Assembly: GCA_014377145.1 (NCBI GenBank)
Contig: JACMQE010000279.1
Span: forward strand, 1 to 30,674
Direction: 5' to 3'
From: Glaciimonas sp.
Lineage (GTDB): Bacteria; Pseudomonadota; Gammaproteobacteria; Burkholderiales; Burkholderiaceae
DNA length: 30,674 nt
Both the position numbers and the translations under genes were made by a program. Shown here piece by piece: positions 1-8,280 of this stretch (positions are counted from its first letter, which is position 1; each line of letters opens with the position of its first letter). Under the pieces are notes generated by a model. The model saw only the letters and a program-made list of their open reading frames with translations. It was not told the origin of the DNA and did not search any database.

Positions 1-218
1 ACGAAATCGATAAAATTCGCTACCGCTACAAAGGCACGATTGATATTGCGCCAACACGGGTCAATTGGACTGCAGAAGTAACGCTTAATGATGTTGTTAA
101 AGGATCTTTAAAAGGAACTCTGCAAGGTATTGGTGATGATGATGGGCCGGTAAGAAGGGCAGTTGACCTTGCTGTCAAGGCAGCGATTCAATCATCTGTT
201 GGAATGGCAATTAAGTAA
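1..218 (+). CDS. 3' end of an unknown gene (partial)
   Basis: The gene starts before the window. Reading from base 3 gives 71 residues ending at the TAA at 216-218. The visible part is hydrophilic, has no membrane segment, carries an Asp triplet near visible residue 46, and ends in a short amphipathic stretch (SSVGMAIK). The frame is open throughout and its codon use resembles the neighbours. I do not recognise the family and give no function. Confidence 0.6.
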   Translation, partial: EIDKIRYRYKGTIDIAPTRVNWTAEVTLNDVVKGSLKGTLQGIGDDDGPVRRAVDLAVKAAIQSSVGMAIK

Positions 219-281
219 ATACTATTCAATTGATAACAATATGAGCAAGTCCAAAATGTGATTTTGATCTCGTTCGGCTCT

Positions 282-425
282 ATGCGAAAAATAATGTTCG
301 GGTTTGATTGTCGTTATCTTTGCTATTCTGCAGTGGATAATCTTCACGTATATTCATTGAGAAAGTCTATTGATGAACTTCGTGAAGAATCGTTGTTGTC
401 ATTAGACATCCCAAAATGGATGTAG
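282..425 (+). CDS. Possible small ORF, 47 aa, unknown
   Basis: An ATG-to-TAG frame encodes a 47-residue peptide that starts MRKIMFGFDC and ends SLDIPKWM. The composition looks protein-like (DELREESLLSLDIP), but there is no Shine-Dalgarno sequence before the ATG. The frame stays open upstream to the stop at 234-236, so it could also be a gene remnant. It fills most of the gap between the partial gene and the MORN-like gene. Function is unknown and reality is uncertain. Confidence 0.2.
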   Translation: MRKIMFGFDCRYLCYSAVDNLHVYSLRKSIDELREESLLSLDIPKWM

Positions 426-505
426 TTATTACGACTGACCACGTTAGCACAGCTCAATGTGGGAACTCTCGCTCATGATATTAATGTAAAGAAAATGAAA
501 ATAAG

Positions 506-886
506 ATGGCTAAATCAAGCGATGCGAAATCAACTACAACATACTCGAAGAGTTTCACGGGAAGTTTGACCGATCCAAACGGCAACGTGCGTCATTTCAT
601 TCAAGGTGCCTGTTGTCGCAATTTTGATTTGCCAGCGGTTGAATATGCCGATGGCACCAAAATTTGGTATAAGGAAAACCCGAAACGGGGAGAAGGATTT
701 GGACAGCGCTCTGAAATTCAACATCGAGTTGGTGGCGCCTCTGCCATTTATGCAAGTGGCGTTGAGCACTGGATGCAAAACGGAGTTTTTCATCGAGACG
801 ATGGAGAGCCTGCATTCATTTCCAAGACGATTAAGAAATGGTACGTCAATGGAAAATTGCTGAAAATTGAGCGAACAGGTTACTGA
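506..886 (+). CDS. MORN-like repeat protein, 126 aa
   Basis: A soluble protein of 126 residues. Its second half carries the repeat pattern seen in many small bacterial and phage proteins, in which an 'HR-D-G-PA' element alternates with a 'G-x-x-x-W-Y-x-N-G' element. Visible units are YADGTKIWYKE (about 47-57), ASGVEHWMQNGVFHRDDGEP (about 84-103) and IKKWYVNGKLLK (about 109-120). Such MORN-type repeats are structural beta-hairpin modules, and the cellular role of these proteins is mostly unknown. There is no signal peptide. The ribosome site before the ATG is weak (AATAAG). The next gene starts 10 bases after the stop, so the two are probably co-transcribed. Repeat assignment is by eye. Confidence 0.65.
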   Translation: MAKSSDAKSTTTYSKSFTGSLTDPNGNVRHFIQGACCRNFDLPAVEYADGTKIWYKENPKRGEGFGQRSEIQHRVGGASAIYASGVEHWMQNGVFHRDDGEPAFISKTIKKWYVNGKLLKIERTGY

Positions 887-896
887 TAGGAAATAA

Positions 897-1184
897 ATGA
901 AACATAAACCTAATGATTTCCTAATCGGTTGTGTAGTTATCGCAATAGTTATGGCTCTATCCATGTTTACTGGCGGCCTAAAAGTCTTGATTTATGGTGG
1001 TTGGGCAATTTCGTGCGGACTTCTAATTTTTTTACTTCTGAAGGTGAAGCGAACAGGCACCACGATACTTGCAATAATTTTATTGCCATCTCTTTTGTTA
1101 AGAAATTTTCTGCCAAAGAAGTTGCGAATACAGCTTGAGGAAGCCAAAACGAAAGCGATAGACAGCGCTGCTCTAAGACCGTAA
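897..1184 (+). CDS. Small membrane protein, 95 aa
   Basis: The protein has two or three hydrophobic segments (about residues 9-26, 30-48 and 54-68) followed by a basic, then mixed-charge tail (PKKLRIQLEEAKTKAID). This suggests an inner-membrane protein with a cytoplasmic C-terminus. An AGGAAATAA stretch just before the ATG can act as ribosome site. It follows the MORN-like gene by 10 bases and probably shares its transcript. Base composition is A+T-rich (about 33% G+C in bases 901-960 by hand count), in sharp contrast to the gene that follows. The family is not recognised. Confidence 0.55.
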   Translation: MKHKPNDFLIGCVVIAIVMALSMFTGGLKVLIYGGWAISCGLLIFLLLKVKRTGTTILAIILLPSLLLRNFLPKKLRIQLEEAKTKAIDSAALRP

Positions 1185-1215
1185 GCGGCCAGAAGCTGCC
1201 GCTCACGTTGGCCGC
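1185..1215. repeat. Inverted repeat at the left edge of the G+C-rich island
   Basis: GCGGCCA (1185-1191) and TGGCCGC (1209-1215) form a perfect 7-base inverted repeat with a 17-base spacer. It begins directly after the stop of the small membrane gene. No T-run follows on either strand, so it is a poor terminator. It marks the point where base composition jumps from A+T-rich to G+C-rich. Confidence 0.4.
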
Positions 1216-1337
1216 GCGTCAGTCAACATCTACACCCAAGAACTTGACAGAGCTGAATGCTTCGCGACTAGCGGAACGCCTGCCGTGTCCTGATGGTAGT
1301 CGCAAGTCTGTCGCGTGTTATTCTTAACATCATTTTT

Positions 1338-1343
1338 AGGAGG
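1338..1343 (+). promoter_or_regulatory. Ribosome binding site that fixes the TIR gene start
   Basis: A perfect AGGAGG lies four bases before the ATG at 1348. It favours that ATG over the in-frame ATG at 1315, which would add 11 hydrophobic residues without a ribosome site. Confidence 0.7.
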
Positions 1344-1347
1344 CAAC

Positions 1348-2649
1348 ATGCCGGCGCCAATGGTTTTCATCTCATACTCCCACGACTCGCCCCAGCACAA
1401 GGAATGGGTTTTACAGCTCGCGATTACCCTGCGAGCCCATGGGATCGACGTGACGCTTGACCAGTGGGATCTTGTGGCGGGGCAGGATATGGCCGCATTC
1501 ATGACCACAGGCATCCGCACCGCCGATCGCGTAGTGCTGATCTGCTCCGAGGCATACGTTTCCAAGGCAGAGGGCGGCATCGGCGGCGTGGGTTATGAAC
1601 GGTTGATCGTCACCGGCGAAGTCATCGGCGCCATCGACACGATCAAATTCATCCCCGTCATCAGAAACAACCCGGGCACACGCAAGGTGCCAGACTTCCT
1701 CGGCCCGCGCAAGTATGTCGACTTCACCGAGGACGGTCAGTACGCAGCGAGGCTCGAAGAACTGGCGCGCGAGATTCAAGGAGCGCCGGCCACGGTGAAG
1801 CCGAAACTTGGTGAGAATCCGTTCAAGGCCGAAGTGATCGCGCCAGCTGAGCCGGTTCGCGCCGCGAGCCCAAGCGGCACCACAGACGCAGGCGTGCCGA
1901 TCCTGAGCGGCGACTGGTTTAAGTCCCAACACGACGCGGCGGCGTATGGCATTGGGATGCTCCACCAAGGCCCCGATGGATCAATGCAGCGCTTCACCGC
2001 CCTTGGTGCGATGGAACTTCGATTCGGCCTGTACAGCGGCTTGAACAAGACACAGATTGAACTGCTCAACGCGGTGCGCGCGTCGGAAATCAAGACCTTC
2101 GGGTGGCCGATTGGAGTGCTCCTTGAGAATCGCGACGAGTACAAGCCGCGCCCCTTCGGTGATGGCATCCGCGCTGAAATTTCAATTGCGGATGACGGTG
2201 ATACGTCCTATGACTATTGGGCGGTTCGCAAAAGTGGCGACTTTTACCTGCTTCAGAGTTTTTTCGAGGATAAGCGCGCAAAGAACGCGCTGTTTTTCAA
2301 TACCCGCATTGTTCGAGTAACCGAGTCACTCCTGTTCGCGAGCAGGCTCTACACAACATTGGGCGTGGCGCCGGACGCCAAGGTGAGTGTGCGCTTCACG
2401 CATACAGGACTGGCCGGACGTATGCTCAAGAGCGCAAGCGGGAATCGCTATTTGTCGACCCAGTCGACGTCCCTTGAGGAAGTGTCGGAGACCGAAACGG
2501 TAATTGTGCTGGGCGACATCCACACCGCGCTGGTAGACGAGGTTCGGCGCGTCTGCGAGCCCATGTTCATGCTGTTCGACTTTCAGGAGCTCGCGCCGCA
2601 GGTGTACGAAGACATCGTGCGCCGGTTCGAGGCCGGCGAAGCCACCTAG
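1348..2649 (+). CDS. TIR/SEFIR-domain protein with unknown C-terminal domain, 433 aa
   Basis: Residues 1-155 are a TIR domain of the bacterial SEFIR type. MVFISYSHDSPQHKEW (5-20) gives the first strand and box 1, DQWDLVAGQD (38-47) the next motif, RVVLICSEAYVSKAEGG (61-77) the core strand, and GGVGYE (79-84) places Glu84 where the catalytic glutamate of TIR NADases lies. TIR domains in bacterial defence proteins cleave NAD+ or make cyclic ADP-ribose signals. A linker rich in Ala and Pro (about 165-190) leads to a C-terminal half of about 240 residues that I do not recognise; it has no membrane segment and may be the sensing domain. No partner gene such as ThsA, SAVED or Argonaute is adjacent. 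The gene is much more G+C-rich than its flanks (39 of 60 in bases 1741-1800 by hand count), a sign of transfer. Domain call is solid; a defence role is inference. Confidence 0.85.
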   Translation: MPAPMVFISYSHDSPQHKEWVLQLAITLRAHGIDVTLDQWDLVAGQDMAAFMTTGIRTADRVVLICSEAYVSKAEGGIGGVGYERLIVTGEVIGAIDTIKFIPVIRNNPGTRKVPDFLGPRKYVDFTEDGQYAARLEELAREIQGAPATVKPKLGENPFKAEVIAPAEPVRAASPSGTTDAGVPILSGDWFKSQHDAAAYGIGMLHQGPDGSMQRFTALGAMELRFGLYSGLNKTQIELLNAVRASEIKTFGWPIGVLLENRDEYKPRPFGDGIRAEISIADDGDTSYDYWAVRKSGDFYLLQSFFEDKRAKNALFFNTRIVRVTESLLFASRLYTTLGVAPDAKVSVRFTHTGLAGRMLKSASGNRYLSTQSTSLEEVSETETVIVLGDIHTALVDEVRRVCEPMFMLFDFQELAPQVYEDIVRRFEAGEAT

Positions 2650-2926
2650 TCGCGATCGCGAACAGTCATCTTTTCAAGCCGGGCCGACTTTGAGGAGCTG
2701 CGCTCAAACTCGCCCATTAGTGCCGGGCTTCCGCATCCATGCCCAGCAGCGATAGGGACTGCAGACAGCAGGTCATTCGTATTGTCATGTTGACCGTCCC
2801 CTTTAGTGCGACAAGCGAAGATGACGGAGACGAAACGACCGCGTACAATCGGCCAAAAGCGGACGGTGAAAAGAAGGCTGTATTTGGAATTGCTCTTGTA
2901 AATCATAAAAACTAAGTTAGTACCCT
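2650..2926. other. Spacer after the TIR gene, with a 12-base palindrome
   Basis: TCGCGATCGCGA (2650-2661) is a perfect palindrome directly after the TIR stop. The rest is G+C-rich until about 2870, then A+T-rich. A reverse-strand frame (2906 to 2646) is open but has no ribosome site and no recognisable domain, so I do not call a gene. No terminator with a T-run is visible. Confidence 0.4.
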
Positions 2927-4306
2927 ATGCCGAACAAATCCATTTTTCTACTTTGGCTGATTGCCTTATTTTCAATCGGCGCATTGCCTGCAACGGGAAT
3001 GGCAGTCACAACGAATCAAGTTAATTCTCTTCCTGCGTCGGTATACGCATTAGAAAGAATTGATCCAAAAAATGGACTCGATGACAATGATCTAGTTCCG
3101 GTTGACTCGATTATCGGAAGTGCACACTTTGTTGCTCTCGGTGAAGCAATGCATACTTCCGGTGGATTTCATGACATTCGTTTTCGAATCATTCGACATC
3201 TGATTCGGGACAAAGGGTTCCGGGTCTTTGCGCTAGAATCAAATCGACTGATGTCCGAACCTTTGATTGACTTTATTGATTCTTGCAAGAGTTCATCTGA
3301 AATTGATCAAAAACAATTGCATGGTGCGCTGGATTCAATCTATCCGGTATTTGCCAGTGAAACTATGAAGGACATGGTGACTTGGATTTGTCAGTACAAT
3401 TCACAAAACCCATCTGATACGGTCTCATTTACTGGATTTGACATACAGGAAACCAGCCGTCTGTCAGAAGCTATTTCAAGGGCACTTAAGGTAACTCAAA
3501 ATGAATTCCTGTTGACTGGTCCACTGAAGGACATACAACGCTGTGCGATGGAAAATCGTCCTGAAGAGGTTACCTTGCAGTCGGAGCAGTCATGTTCTGC
3601 GAAGATCAGCACAATTTTACAGTTCATTTCTAAGCCTAACGAGTTAGACCTCTTTCGCAATGATCTAGAACTATTGAGATTGAACCTAAGAAGCCTTCGC
3701 GCGCGTATTCATTTGAATTATTTGAATACTTTAGGAAAGGCGCGACTACCTGAAGCCTATCAAGTGCGCGATCAAGCCATGGCAGACCAATTACTAACCT
3801 TGAAATCGATAGCCTGGCAGAATAGGCGTGTCATTATTTGGGCGCACAACGCGCATATCGAAAAAGAAGGGCTGATGGATTCTTTCCCGTCTGGATCTCC
3901 TTTTGCAGGATTCAAAAATCTAGGGCAATACTTAAGTGAAGCGCTAGAAATTGACTACAAGGCTATTGGTTTGTTGGCATTCCAAGAAGAAGTCAATTGG
4001 GAAGGTGCGTCCGCTATATGTAACATCGCCCACACTTATCCGAATGCGAGTTCTGCCGAATATCACTTGAGGTTATTGGACAGCCCATACTTGATTGTTG
4101 ATACCAGCGCAATGCGCCAAAATCGTTTGGGCTTTTTTGATTCTGCTGCGGAATATGAATATTCTCAGGGCTCAAAAGGTAACCTAGTTCGTCAGTTCGA
4201 CGGACTGATTTATCTGCAGAATTCACAGGCAATGATTCCGATATCGTCCCCGGCTTGCCCAATTGTTCCTGATTGGCCAAAACCGAATGTAGGCGGTACG
4301 TTATAG
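2927..4306 (+). CDS. Erythromycin-esterase-family protein, exported, 459 aa
   Basis: The protein begins with a signal peptide (basic start, hydrophobic core about 6-20, likely cut near residue 26 after ATGMA). The rest matches the erythromycin esterase family: LGEAMHTSGGFHD (about 72-84), where Glu73 and His76 correspond to the family's conserved metal/active-site residues, FRVFALESN downstream, SFTGFDIQ in the middle, and IIWAHNAHI with His307 and His310. Known members (EreA/EreB) hydrolyse the macrolide lactone, but many members in the family have other, unknown esterase-like roles. Export to the periplasm is unusual for a macrolide-inactivating enzyme, so antibiotic resistance should not be assumed. 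The ribosome site is weak. Length is in the family range. No operon partner is seen. Confidence 0.8.
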   Translation: MPNKSIFLLWLIALFSIGALPATGMAVTTNQVNSLPASVYALERIDPKNGLDDNDLVPVDSIIGSAHFVALGEAMHTSGGFHDIRFRIIRHLIRDKGFRVFALESNRLMSEPLIDFIDSCKSSSEIDQKQLHGALDSIYPVFASETMKDMVTWICQYNSQNPSDTVSFTGFDIQETSRLSEAISRALKVTQNEFLLTGPLKDIQRCAMENRPEEVTLQSEQSCSAKISTILQFISKPNELDLFRNDLELLRLNLRSLRARIHLNYLNTLGKARLPEAYQVRDQAMADQLLTLKSIAWQNRRVIIWAHNAHIEKEGLMDSFPSGSPFAGFKNLGQYLSEALEIDYKAIGLLAFQEEVNWEGASAICNIAHTYPNASSAEYHLRLLDSPYLIVDTSAMRQNRLGFFDSAAEYEYSQGSKGNLVRQFDGLIYLQNSQAMIPISSPACPIVPDWPKPNVGGTL

Positions 4307-4995
4307 GTACCATTCATGGCATTGGTGGATTCATTTAAAGCGATCGATGTTTTTAGTAATTCAACAGAGTTTTCCCAATTGGTTCTAAAAACTAGAGATT
4401 CTTTAAATCACTGCTGATTGTCCATTTTCCAGAACCCTAGCCAACTACTTATTCACCTGAGTGCGGGGCCTCACGCAAGGTCGAGTGTGTTACCGCTTCA
4501 ATCAGATTCGATAGGCCGCTATTGGGAATTGTGAAGGACTGCATTGGGGCGGGTGCCGCCAGTGGTTTTTTTACATTGATCGTCTAGAATCGCCAAAACT
4601 TGACAATCGACGATCCCAAGGCAAGCGGCAGCAATGGAAGAATAAGCAGCCATTACGGTTTGCCCCAAGCCACCAATTATTTTGCGGCTCATAATAATGT
4701 CGAAATTGCTTTTCCATAAAGTTTCTGCCACTGAGAAAATTTTTATTTCTTCATGAAATTTTGTTTGTGATTACTTTTTTGAGGCAACGTGGTTTACATG
4801 ATTTTTCACGCACTGTTAGGGGATCGGCGATTTGTGCATCGCGGTAGCAAAATTTTATGTGCTGTTTCTATATAAATACTAACATTAAGGCTATCTGGAT
4901 AAACTTTAGAGTACATCAAAAAATTGACTTCGAGCAATACCCCTCATGTACTATATTGATCATACTGAAAAAATTACCTCTACAAAGAGATATTT
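4307..4995. other. Long spacer, no confident gene
   Basis: This stretch of nearly 700 bases holds no gene I can support. A 33-codon plus-strand frame (4316-4417) and a 70-codon minus-strand frame (4731-4519, GTG start) are open, but neither has a ribosome site or a recognisable domain. The minus frame gives a plausible small protein (MSRKIIGGLGQTVMAAYSSI part), so a decayed gene remains possible. The last 75 bases carry the promoter candidate of the next gene. Confidence 0.4.
4924..4954 (+). promoter_or_regulatory. Candidate sigma-70 promoter
   Basis: TTGACT (4924-4929) and TACTAT (4949-4954) lie 19 bases apart, about 40 bases before the ATG at 4996. The -35 is good, the -10 is weaker and the spacing is long. 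It would start transcription near 4962. Confidence 0.3.
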
Positions 4996-5300
4996 ATGCA
5001 AAAAAGTCATGAAAAAGACCGCTTTGGGATACATGAAGATAATTTACGTGCAGCCACAAAAGTATTAAAAAAAGAGAGTCTCCATTTTTGTGTTACGTGC
5101 CGTCACGCAGGGAAGTAGCTACGTTTGAATATCAAGAACTTGAGAAAATTTTAATTGAATGGATGTGTCACAGTCCAACGGAAATCATTCCGAGTCGAAC
5201 ACAAATCGCAGAAGTGAAATCGATTTTGCTTCAAAGACAAGATTTAGCGCAATTGAGCAATTTGATCACTATGTGCAATTACTACATGCAAAGCGATTAA
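4996..5300 (+). CDS. Small gene split by a -1 frame change, about 101 aa if joined
   Basis: The first frame starts at the ATG at 4996, after a weak ribosome site (AAAGAGA), and stops at 5118 after 40 residues (MQKSHEKDRFGIHEDNLRAA...). A second frame, open from 5043, runs to the stop at 5298-5300 and holds the longer, helix-rich part (FEYQELEKILIEW, RTQIAEVKSILLQRQDLAQL). The two are joined in phase by a one-base backward slip at the A7 run at 5067-5073, giving about 101 residues. Either the gene uses -1 frameshifting, or it lost one A from the run, or there is a homopolymer sequencing error. A TTG at 5088 could start the second frame alone, but without a ribosome site. The product is cytoplasmic and not recognised. 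Confidence 0.45.
5067..5073 (+). other. A-AAA-AAA slippery heptamer
   Basis: In the frame of the 4996 start the run reads A AAA AAA (codons AAA 5068-5070 and AAA 5071-5073), which fits the X-XXY-YYZ pattern for tandem -1 slippage. A slip moves reading into the frame that is open to 5300. I see no strong stem-loop in the next 12 bases and no clear upstream stimulator beyond the weak GA-rich bases, so function is unproven. Confidence 0.35.
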
Positions 5301-5613
5301 TAGCTTGATATGTGGCCCCGTCCGAGACTTCTCGTCGTCTCCATGTGTTTCTTTATCCGGCGGTTTCAACTCAATAGCCTCGCAAGCAAGTTTAAAAAAA
5401 ATACATCTCCTCGTTTGTCTACCGACTGTATCTAACCCGCACTAGTTTTCTTTGACCACTGCTCCAATGCGAAGCAGTGCAACAACTGATAATAATCAAG
5501 CCGAAGCTTGCGTAAGACGTTAAAATCTATTTGGCAAACGGGCGCTTCGATATTGTTAGACACTTTACTGTTATTTACTCAGCACCTGCGGATAAAAGGC
5601 GGAATCGCTGGTC
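5301..5613. other. Spacer, nothing recognised
   Basis: Between the small split gene and the CYTH-CHAD gene I see no open frame with a ribosome site, no strong hairpin with a T-run and no recognisable element. An A-run (about 5394-5401) is the only low-complexity tract. Confidence 0.4.
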
Positions 5614-7155
5614 ATGGAAGTTGAACTCAAATTGCAAATCACGGCTCCAGATACGCGAGCATTGAAACGGCATTCGATGCTGAAACAATATGCGACATCG
5701 CAGCTGCATGAGCAGAAAATTTCAGACACCTATTTCGATACGCCGGACTTCTTTCTACAACGATCCGGCGCATGCCTACGTATTCGACTTTCGGGCAGGA
5801 AGTGGATTCAAACCTTGAAGAGCACTGAACGCACTAACGGAAACAATGGTGGTTTGTATTGCCGCGATGAATGGGAATCACCGGTGGAAGGCCCATCACC
5901 AGATGTCGCACGCCTTTACGATTTGGTTCGTGAAAAGCGAAAATGGCTCAAAATGTTGCAGTCTCCGAAAGTCGGTAATTCTTTCTTGCCAATTTTTTCC
6001 ACGAACATCAAACGTACAACATGGATTTTGTGTTTACCGCAGGGCGACCGGGTCGAATGCGCACTGTATCTGGGCACGCTGACACTTGAAAGTAAACAAA
6101 TACCGATAAACGAAATTGAATTCAAACTGAAATCCGGAGACCCAACGCACTTATTTGATATCGCGCTGGCGCTACAACGGGATATTGCGTTGAAAATTAG
6201 CACCTTGAGCAAGGGCGATCGCGGTTATGCATTGATTGCCCCGCAACCGTATGTCCCGGTCAAAGCGATGCGATTAATATTACGAAGAAACATGACAGTT
6301 GAACAGGCATTTCAGGAAATTGCCAGAAATTGTCTTGAGCAGATACAGTCCAACGTCCCTGGCGTGGCGCTTCAATACGACCAGGAAAGTTTGCATCAAA
6401 TGCGGGTCGGATTACGTCGATTACGCTCTGCATTCAGATTATTCAAGAACGTGATTGCGCTCCCCGTCGAATTGCAACAAGAGATAGACTGGCTTTCCAA
6501 GCAATTGGGAGGCGCACGAGACTGGGATGTGTTGAGCGGCTCGACCTTACCCATGATTATGCAATCCGTGTCAGACGACACCCAACTGAGTGAACTGAAC
6601 CTAGCCGTATTGGCGAGAGCAAAAAAAGAACACAAAACAGCATCGACAGCAGTGAATTCTGCTCGATATACGCGATTCATTTTGTGTATAACCCGATGGT
6701 TGCTGAGACCAGAATGGGCCGAAGTGCCCCATCAGTGCAATCCGAGTCCGATAGAAATGGATGTAATGGATTTCGCTCGAAAACTGTTGGCACGTGGTGG
6801 ACAGCGCTTGCTTAAGCATGGTCGAAAATTTGACGCGATGAGCACAAATGAGCGTCATCATGTGCGCATCGCTGCAAAGAAGATGCGTTATGCCACTGAA
6901 TATTTTAAGTCACTGTTTTCAGAAAAAAAAGTACAACCCTATATCGAAGCGTTGACAAATTTACAGAACGAACTTGGCTGGTTCAATGATGCTGCAGTAG
7001 CCGACTGCTTATTGAGAGAACTTCAAAGCATTAAGCCCAGCCTGCGCAAAAGTATCGGATTTGTTAGGGAATATCTGGCATCGAACGTCATTTGCAATAA
7101 CAGCAATATGTGCAAATCGTGGAAAAAATTTACAACAGTAAATTACCCAAATTAG
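5614..7155 (+). CDS. CYTH-CHAD domain protein (YgiF-like triphosphatase), 513 aa
   Basis: Residues 2-6 show the ExExK signature (EVELK) that opens every CYTH domain and binds the metal-triphosphate substrate; the domain runs to about residue 210, with later acidic and basic strands (RLRIRL-type 'CLRIRLSGRK' about 54-63, 'INEIEFKLK' about 166-174). Residues about 225-500 are a CHAD domain: His261 in HQMRVGLRRLRS and His415 in HHVRIAAKKMRY are its two repeated His/Arg/Lys motifs. E. coli YgiF, with the same layout, hydrolyses inorganic tripolyphosphate; CHAD domains bind polyphosphate. It is longer than YgiF (about 430). An AAGGCGG stretch lies 15 bases before the ATG. The 3' end overlaps the convergent patatin gene by 26 bases. 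Confidence 0.9.
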   Translation: MEVELKLQITAPDTRALKRHSMLKQYATSQLHEQKISDTYFDTPDFFLQRSGACLRIRLSGRKWIQTLKSTERTNGNNGGLYCRDEWESPVEGPSPDVARLYDLVREKRKWLKMLQSPKVGNSFLPIFSTNIKRTTWILCLPQGDRVECALYLGTLTLESKQIPINEIEFKLKSGDPTHLFDIALALQRDIALKISTLSKGDRGYALIAPQPYVPVKAMRLILRRNMTVEQAFQEIARNCLEQIQSNVPGVALQYDQESLHQMRVGLRRLRSAFRLFKNVIALPVELQQEIDWLSKQLGGARDWDVLSGSTLPMIMQSVSDDTQLSELNLAVLARAKKEHKTASTAVNSARYTRFILCITRWLLRPEWAEVPHQCNPSPIEMDVMDFARKLLARGGQRLLKHGRKFDAMSTNERHHVRIAAKKMRYATEYFKSLFSEKKVQPYIEALTNLQNELGWFNDAAVADCLLRELQSIKPSLRKSIGFVREYLASNVICNNSNMCKSWKKFTTVNYPN

Positions 7156-8167
7156 TCGGCGATACGAAGTTGGAACGGACCCCAACATGACAAAAATGTC
7201 TTTCTAGCCAGCCTTCAGCAAATTGCCGGCCCTCATCATGCAAGCGTTGCAGAAAATGCCCTTGGGCATTCATTTTGCTGTGGGTGCTTAAAAGACTCAT
7301 CAAACCTTGCGATTCCATCACGTGAATGTTGAGTTGGCGTAGTCGACGGTCTAGACGTGCAAAGCTCGGCCACCCGCGATCGGCCTCGCGTTTTGCCAGC
7401 ATGACGGCATTCATTTCAGTATTAAAGGCTGATGTAAAGCCCATCTCCGATAAACGATAAAATATATCTTCAGCACTGGTTGGAGTTACAGCGCGTGGCA
7501 ACGAATGCAACAGCACCACTATTAAATCACGTGCCCTGCATTTTTGTATGAGGGGAAAAAGTGGCGGATTTGCGGTAAGTCCACCGTCCCAATAAGCGTC
7601 GCCGTCAATGTCAATTGCCCTGTGCATCATTGGTAAGCAGGCCGATGCCAACAATACATCAAGGGACAGTTGCTTGTTACCAAATAGCCTGAGAGTTCCG
7701 GTGCTGACATTCGTCGTCGCGATAAATAGTTTGATCTGTGAAGACGATCTAATCCGTTCAAAATCGATTTGCGCCAAAAGAATGTCGCGTAGTGGGTTTA
7801 TATCAAAAGGATTGAGCTGATGGGGAGAAAAAAAACGTGCCAACGAAATTGTATGCTTCATCGCTGCTGGCAAATCTGACTGCTTCGTAATATCGTCGGA
7901 GGCAGCTGTCTCTTGAGAAATAAAACTGAATGGAGCTTTGGCGGCAACACTTTCCCAGAAATTTTTCAAGGCCTGGCGTGCGCCATCACGCCCGTCAATT
8001 GCATAGCCGAATGCCAATACCGTCGCATTCATCGCACCAGCGCTGGCGCCGCTGATAGCTTCAATATCGATGCGATCGTCTTCCAATAGACGATCTAGTA
8101 CGCCCCACGTAAAGGCACCGTGCGAACCACCACCTTGGAGCGCGAGCGTAACCAGCTTTGGTGACAT
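7130..8167 (-). CDS. Patatin-like phospholipase, 345 aa
   Basis: The start at 8167 is chosen because AGAAGGA lies just before it and the protein then begins directly with the first patatin strand (MSPKLVTLALQGGGSHG). GGGSHG (about 11-16) is the oxyanion-hole glycine motif, GASAG (about 40-44) carries the nucleophile Ser, and WDGG (about 188) carries the catalytic Asp, so the Ser-Asp dyad is complete. Patatins are lipid acyl hydrolases; close bacterial relatives sit in ketone-body/PHB gene clusters, but the substrate here is unknown. It is cytoplasmic, with no signal peptide. It lacks the DUF3734 domain found in the remnant at 10220-10687, so the two are different patatin subtypes. It converges on and overlaps the CYTH-CHAD gene by 26 bases. 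Confidence 0.9.
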   Translation of the reverse strand: MSPKLVTLALQGGGSHGAFTWGVLDRLLEDDRIDIEAISGASAGAMNATVLAFGYAIDGRDGARQALKNFWESVAAKAPFSFISQETAASDDITKQSDLPAAMKHTISLARFFSPHQLNPFDINPLRDILLAQIDFERIRSSSQIKLFIATTNVSTGTLRLFGNKQLSLDVLLASACLPMMHRAIDIDGDAYWDGGLTANPPLFPLIQKCRARDLIVVLLHSLPRAVTPTSAEDIFYRLSEMGFTSAFNTEMNAVMLAKREADRGWPSFARLDRRLRQLNIHVMESQGLMSLLSTHSKMNAQGHFLQRLHDEGRQFAEGWLERHFCHVGVRSNFVSPTNLGNLLL

Positions 8168-8280
8168 AAAGTTCCTTCTTAGAAGACGCCATGCGTGAGG
8201 CCAGCATCGCCATGAAAGAAGCTTAGCTTGAGAAGATGACAGCTTGATGATCTGTGTCAAACGAGAGGACTTTGCTCACA

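Noticed and set aside
530..964. Minus-strand open frame of 144 codons opposite the MORN-like gene
   Set aside because: It is antisense to a better-supported gene, lacks a ribosome site and shows no domain.
1411..1968. Minus-strand open frame of 185 codons opposite the TIR gene
   Set aside because: Long antisense frames are expected in G+C-rich DNA; the plus strand has the TIR motifs and a perfect ribosome site.
2646..2906. Minus-strand frame of 86 codons after the TIR gene
   Set aside because: No ribosome site, odd composition and no recognisable domain; it spans the border of the G+C-rich island.
1185..2926. TIR gene as an integron cassette
   Set aside because: I looked for paired RYYYAAC / GTTRRRY core sites of an attC hairpin on both sides and did not find them.
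2927..4306. Erythromycin resistance gene
   Set aside because: The family match is good, but the protein is exported and the family is functionally broad, so resistance cannot be claimed.
4519..4731. Minus-strand frame of 70 codons in the long spacer
   Set aside because: The sequence looks somewhat protein-like, but it has a GTG start with no ribosome site and no family match, so it was not called as a gene.
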